Assembly: GCA_023144145.1 (NCBI GenBank)
Contig: JAGLGG010000310.1
Location: 1-16,466, forward strand
DNA length: 16,466 nucleotides
Reading direction: 5' to 3'
Source: Anaerolineales bacterium
GTDB taxonomy: Bacteria > Chloroflexota > Anaerolineae > Anaerolineales > E44-bin32
Made by a program: the position numbers and the translations under genes. Below the pieces are notes generated by a model. That model ran no database searches. It saw nothing but the letters and a program-made list of their open reading frames with translations, and was not told where the DNA came from. Shown here piece by piece: positions 14,477-16,466 of this stretch. Each line of letters begins with the position of its first letter. Position 1 is the stretch's first letter.

Positions 14477-16167
14477 TCAACGGAGAGAATGATTTGGTAA
14501 TGTGGTTGACCACCGTCAACCAATTCTATTTCTTGATTCGGCCATCGTTCTCGTACCCGATCTGCTAATTGATTGGCATTATTCGAAGACAAATCCGCAC
14601 CGTAGTAGAGTGTGATTAACTCCTCATTTTCGGGATGACACATTTCGAGAGTTTTGATTAGGCAATCGCCCAAGTCATCCCCGGATGCTGCTAGTTTGCC
14701 GTTAAGCAATCCTATAACCTGCCCTTCAGAGCAATTCACGCCTTCAATTTCAACAGATCGGGTGGCGACCGTAAGTTCCGCGGATTGTATGTCAGCCAAT
14801 GTATCAGACATCGCACGTACCATTTCGGCATGATCGCCATCTGGATTCAATGCGAGCATAGCAGCCACACCTTGCGGGATCGAAACCGAGGGGACAACAG
14901 CTACTTTTTTCACCGTCAGTTCGGCTGCTTGATTGGCCGCGAGAACGATGTTCTTGTTATTCGGCAAAATAATTACCTTATCGGTAGGAAGATTCTCGAA
15001 TGCATTGAGAATTTCCTGTGTGCTGGGATTCATGGTCTGACCGCCCTCAATCAAGGCGGCCGCGCCTAAGCTGGCAAATGCGCGCGCGATCCCCATGCCG
15101 GGCGCTACAGTGACCACGGCGATCTGGTTGGGGTCTACGCTGGCTAGTTTGAGGTGTTGGAATCCCTGCTCCTTAGATTGGTCTTCCATCATAACCATGA
15201 GATTTTCAATGGCAATGTTAGTGATTGTGCCCTGTTTCTTGGTGAAATCGATCGGTTCATACTCCGCCTGGTCGGGTACGTGGATGTGCATGCGGTACAT
15301 GCCATCACCCTCACCAAGCTGGATAGAAGTGCCCATGGTTTCCAATTGACGGAAATAGGTTTGCAGGTCAAAGGAGTCCTGAGGTCGAAAATCAATCACT
15401 ACCTCCCAATCCTGACCTGGTTCAACTGATTCCATTGCGTTGTCCAAGCTCAAGGCACTCAGAGGTTGAACGGAGGCAAGTGCTTGATCGATGGGCATTC
15501 GATAAACGGAGCGCAACATCCCATCGAAAATGAAATAGAGACCTATACCGCCAGAGTCTACCACGCCAGCCTCTTTCAACACCGGCAGCAGTTCCGGAGT
15601 CCGTTGGACTGATTCGTCGGCAGCCTCGACAACAATTTCAAGCATTTCCAATATTGATGAAACGCCATTCTGGGACGCCTCACCAGCTGCTTTGGCCACA
15701 TCGGATGAAACTGTAAGAATCGTCCCTTCAACTGGTCTTACAACGCCTCGGTAAGCTGTGTCACGCGCTTCCTGAAGAGCCTGTGCGAATTGCTGGACGT
15801 CCATTACATCAATCTCGTCCAGAGCTCGAGCAAACCCTCTCCACAACTGTGAAAGGATGACGCCAGAATTGCCTCTAGCTCCCATTAATGCACCATGGGC
15901 GATTCCCTGCGCCACCTTGCTGATAGAGCTTTCACCTTGAGTAGCAATTTCATCCCATGCAGCTTGCATGGTTAAGACCATATTTATCCCCGTGTCACCG
16001 TCTGGAACGGGAAAAACGTTCAGGGCGTTCACAATTTCCTGATTTGTACGCAGCCAATTTAATCCTGCTTCAGTAAGCAGGCGCAGGGCTCTGCCATCGA
16101 CGGTTGAATAACGTGAGATCATCCGCTCACGCATTATAGGATCAATGGATGTTTTCAAATCAAGCAT
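14473..16167 (-). CDS. fakA: DAK2-domain, FakA-like fatty-acid kinase
   Basis: FakA phosphorylates fatty acids carried by FakB to acyl-phosphates, which feed phospholipid synthesis. The 564-residue protein has the three expected parts. The N-terminal DhaL/DAK2 ATP-binding domain (about 25-215) has NVFPVPDGDTGINM (50-63, metal-binding Asp56 and Asp58) and GARGNSGVILSQ (96-107). A middle region follows from GVVDSGGIGLYFIFDGM. The C-terminal domain has GGQTMNPSTQEIL, LPNNKNIVLAANQA and SIPQGVAAML, all typical of the FakA/YloV family. The start ATG 16167 is 18 bp after the Asp23-family stop, with a weak AGG upstream; Met12 is an alternative. The order Asp23, FakA, DegV, DegV, RecG supports a fatty-acid kinase role. 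A dihydroxyacetone-kinase role is unlikely because the DhaK partner is absent. Confidence 0.9.
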   Translation of the reverse strand: MLDLKTSIDPIMRERMISRYSTVDGRALRLLTEAGLNWLRTNQEIVNALNVFPVPDGDTGINMVLTMQAAWDEIATQGESSISKVAQGIAHGALMGARGNSGVILSQLWRGFARALDEIDVMDVQQFAQALQEARDTAYRGVVRPVEGTILTVSSDVAKAAGEASQNGVSSILEMLEIVVEAADESVQRTPELLPVLKEAGVVDSGGIGLYFIFDGMLRSVYRMPIDQALASVQPLSALSLDNAMESVEPGQDWEVVIDFRPQDSFDLQTYFRQLETMGTSIQLGEGDGMYRMHIHVPDQAEYEPIDFTKKQGTITNIAIENLMVMMEDQSKEQGFQHLKLASVDPNQIAVVTVAPGMGIARAFASLGAAALIEGGQTMNPSTQEILNAFENLPTDKVIILPNNKNIVLAANQAAELTVKKVAVVPSVSIPQGVAAMLALNPDGDHAEMVRAMSDTLADIQSAELTVATRSVEIEGVNCSEGQVIGLLNGKLAASGDDLGDCLIKTLEMCHPENEELITLYYGADLSSNNANQLADRVRERWPNQEIELVDGGQPHYQIILSVE

Positions 16168-16185
16168 CGATTAAGCCTAACAAAT

Positions 16186-16466
16186 CTAATCTGTACTGCT
16201 TATGCGAAGGTCTTGAACATGTACATTAACCGAATCGACTGGCAGACCGACCGCTCGTTCGACCTGGTAATGGACTCCGTTGGCAACACTGGTGGCGACA
16301 GAGGCAATACGCGTGCCGTACTCAACAACGATATAGATGTCAATATTAATAACCCCATTTTCTGCTTTAACCTCGACACCACGTCGTGGGTCATGTGTAA
16401 GCATATCAGCCAATCCATCTACAAAGTTCTTAGACGCCATACCTACAACACCATAGGATTGTAACG
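16186..16466 (-). CDS. Asp23/Gls24-family protein, 5'-truncated
   Basis: The visible 92 residues are the C-terminal part of an Asp23/Gls24 (YloU-like) protein, a small envelope-stress-associated family that is often encoded just before fakA. Recognisable features are SYGVVGMASKNFVDGL, RRGVEVKAENGVINIDIYIV, VEYGTRIASVATSVANGV and VERAVGLPVDSVNVHVQDL. The frame remains open to the window edge, and the residues before the internal ATG at 16440 (SYGVVG) fit the family, so the true start lies beyond 16466. It is the first visible gene of the minus-strand operon, 18 bp before the FakA-like gene. The operon promoter is outside the window. Confidence 0.85.
   Translation of the reverse strand, partial: LQSYGVVGMASKNFVDGLADMLTHDPRRGVEVKAENGVINIDIYIVVEYGTRIASVATSVANGVHYQVERAVGLPVDSVNVHVQDLRISSTD

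Overview
The window is a dense, housekeeping-rich piece of bacterial chromosome with 13 protein-coding genes. Two are cut by the window ends. No tRNA, rRNA, CRISPR array or intact transposon was seen. Protein similarity and gene neighbourhoods suggest Chloroflexota (Anaerolineae-like or a relative). The clues are a membrane-anchored baseplate-J-like protein next to ruvX and mltG, a RecG with a long N-terminal extension, a FakA-like/DegV/DegV set beside recG and coaD, and a small coiled-coil protein starting MDILHLVDRLEELFN. This placement is inference from recalled family features, not from a search.

Layout. (1) Positions 1-2907, plus strand: a compact operon of a baseplate J/gp47-like membrane protein (5' end missing), ruvX and mltG, with overlapping or nearly touching genes. 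It ends at a bidirectional terminator at 3089-3114. Between the mltG stop and that terminator lies a 147-bp insert bracketed by a perfect 33-bp direct repeat equal to the last ten mltG codons plus stop. (2) 3164-4396, minus strand: a primary-type sigma-70 factor with a good promoter at 4507-4535. (3) 4671-6635, plus: a cytoplasmic S9 (prolyl oligopeptidase/acylaminoacyl-peptidase-like) serine peptidase. (4) 6734-7108, plus: a lone Roadblock/LC7 protein, then a strong hairpin, then pyrG (CTP synthase, 7217-8884). (5) 9038-16466, minus strand, read from right to left: Asp23/Gls24 protein (5' end missing), FakA-like DAK2 protein, two DegV/FakB-like proteins, recG, coaD and a coiled-coil protein, ending at a terminator at 8974-8998.

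How the genes fit together. The left operon joins a predicted cell-envelope protein, a pre-16S rRNA/Holliday-junction nuclease-fold protein and the lytic transglycosylase that ends glycan strands. The right operon resembles the Gram-positive asp23-fakA-...-recG neighbourhood. It probably supplies a fatty-acid kinase (FakA with FakB acyl carriers), fork-rescue helicase RecG and the penultimate CoA-synthesis step, so lipid activation and CoA supply are co-transcribed. The second DegV protein has lost most recognisable ligand-binding motifs of the family.

Most of the window is conserved core genome. The points most worth following up are the repeat-flanked insert behind mltG, the degenerate second DegV protein, the leader hairpin before pyrG and the membrane-tethered baseplate-J-like protein.
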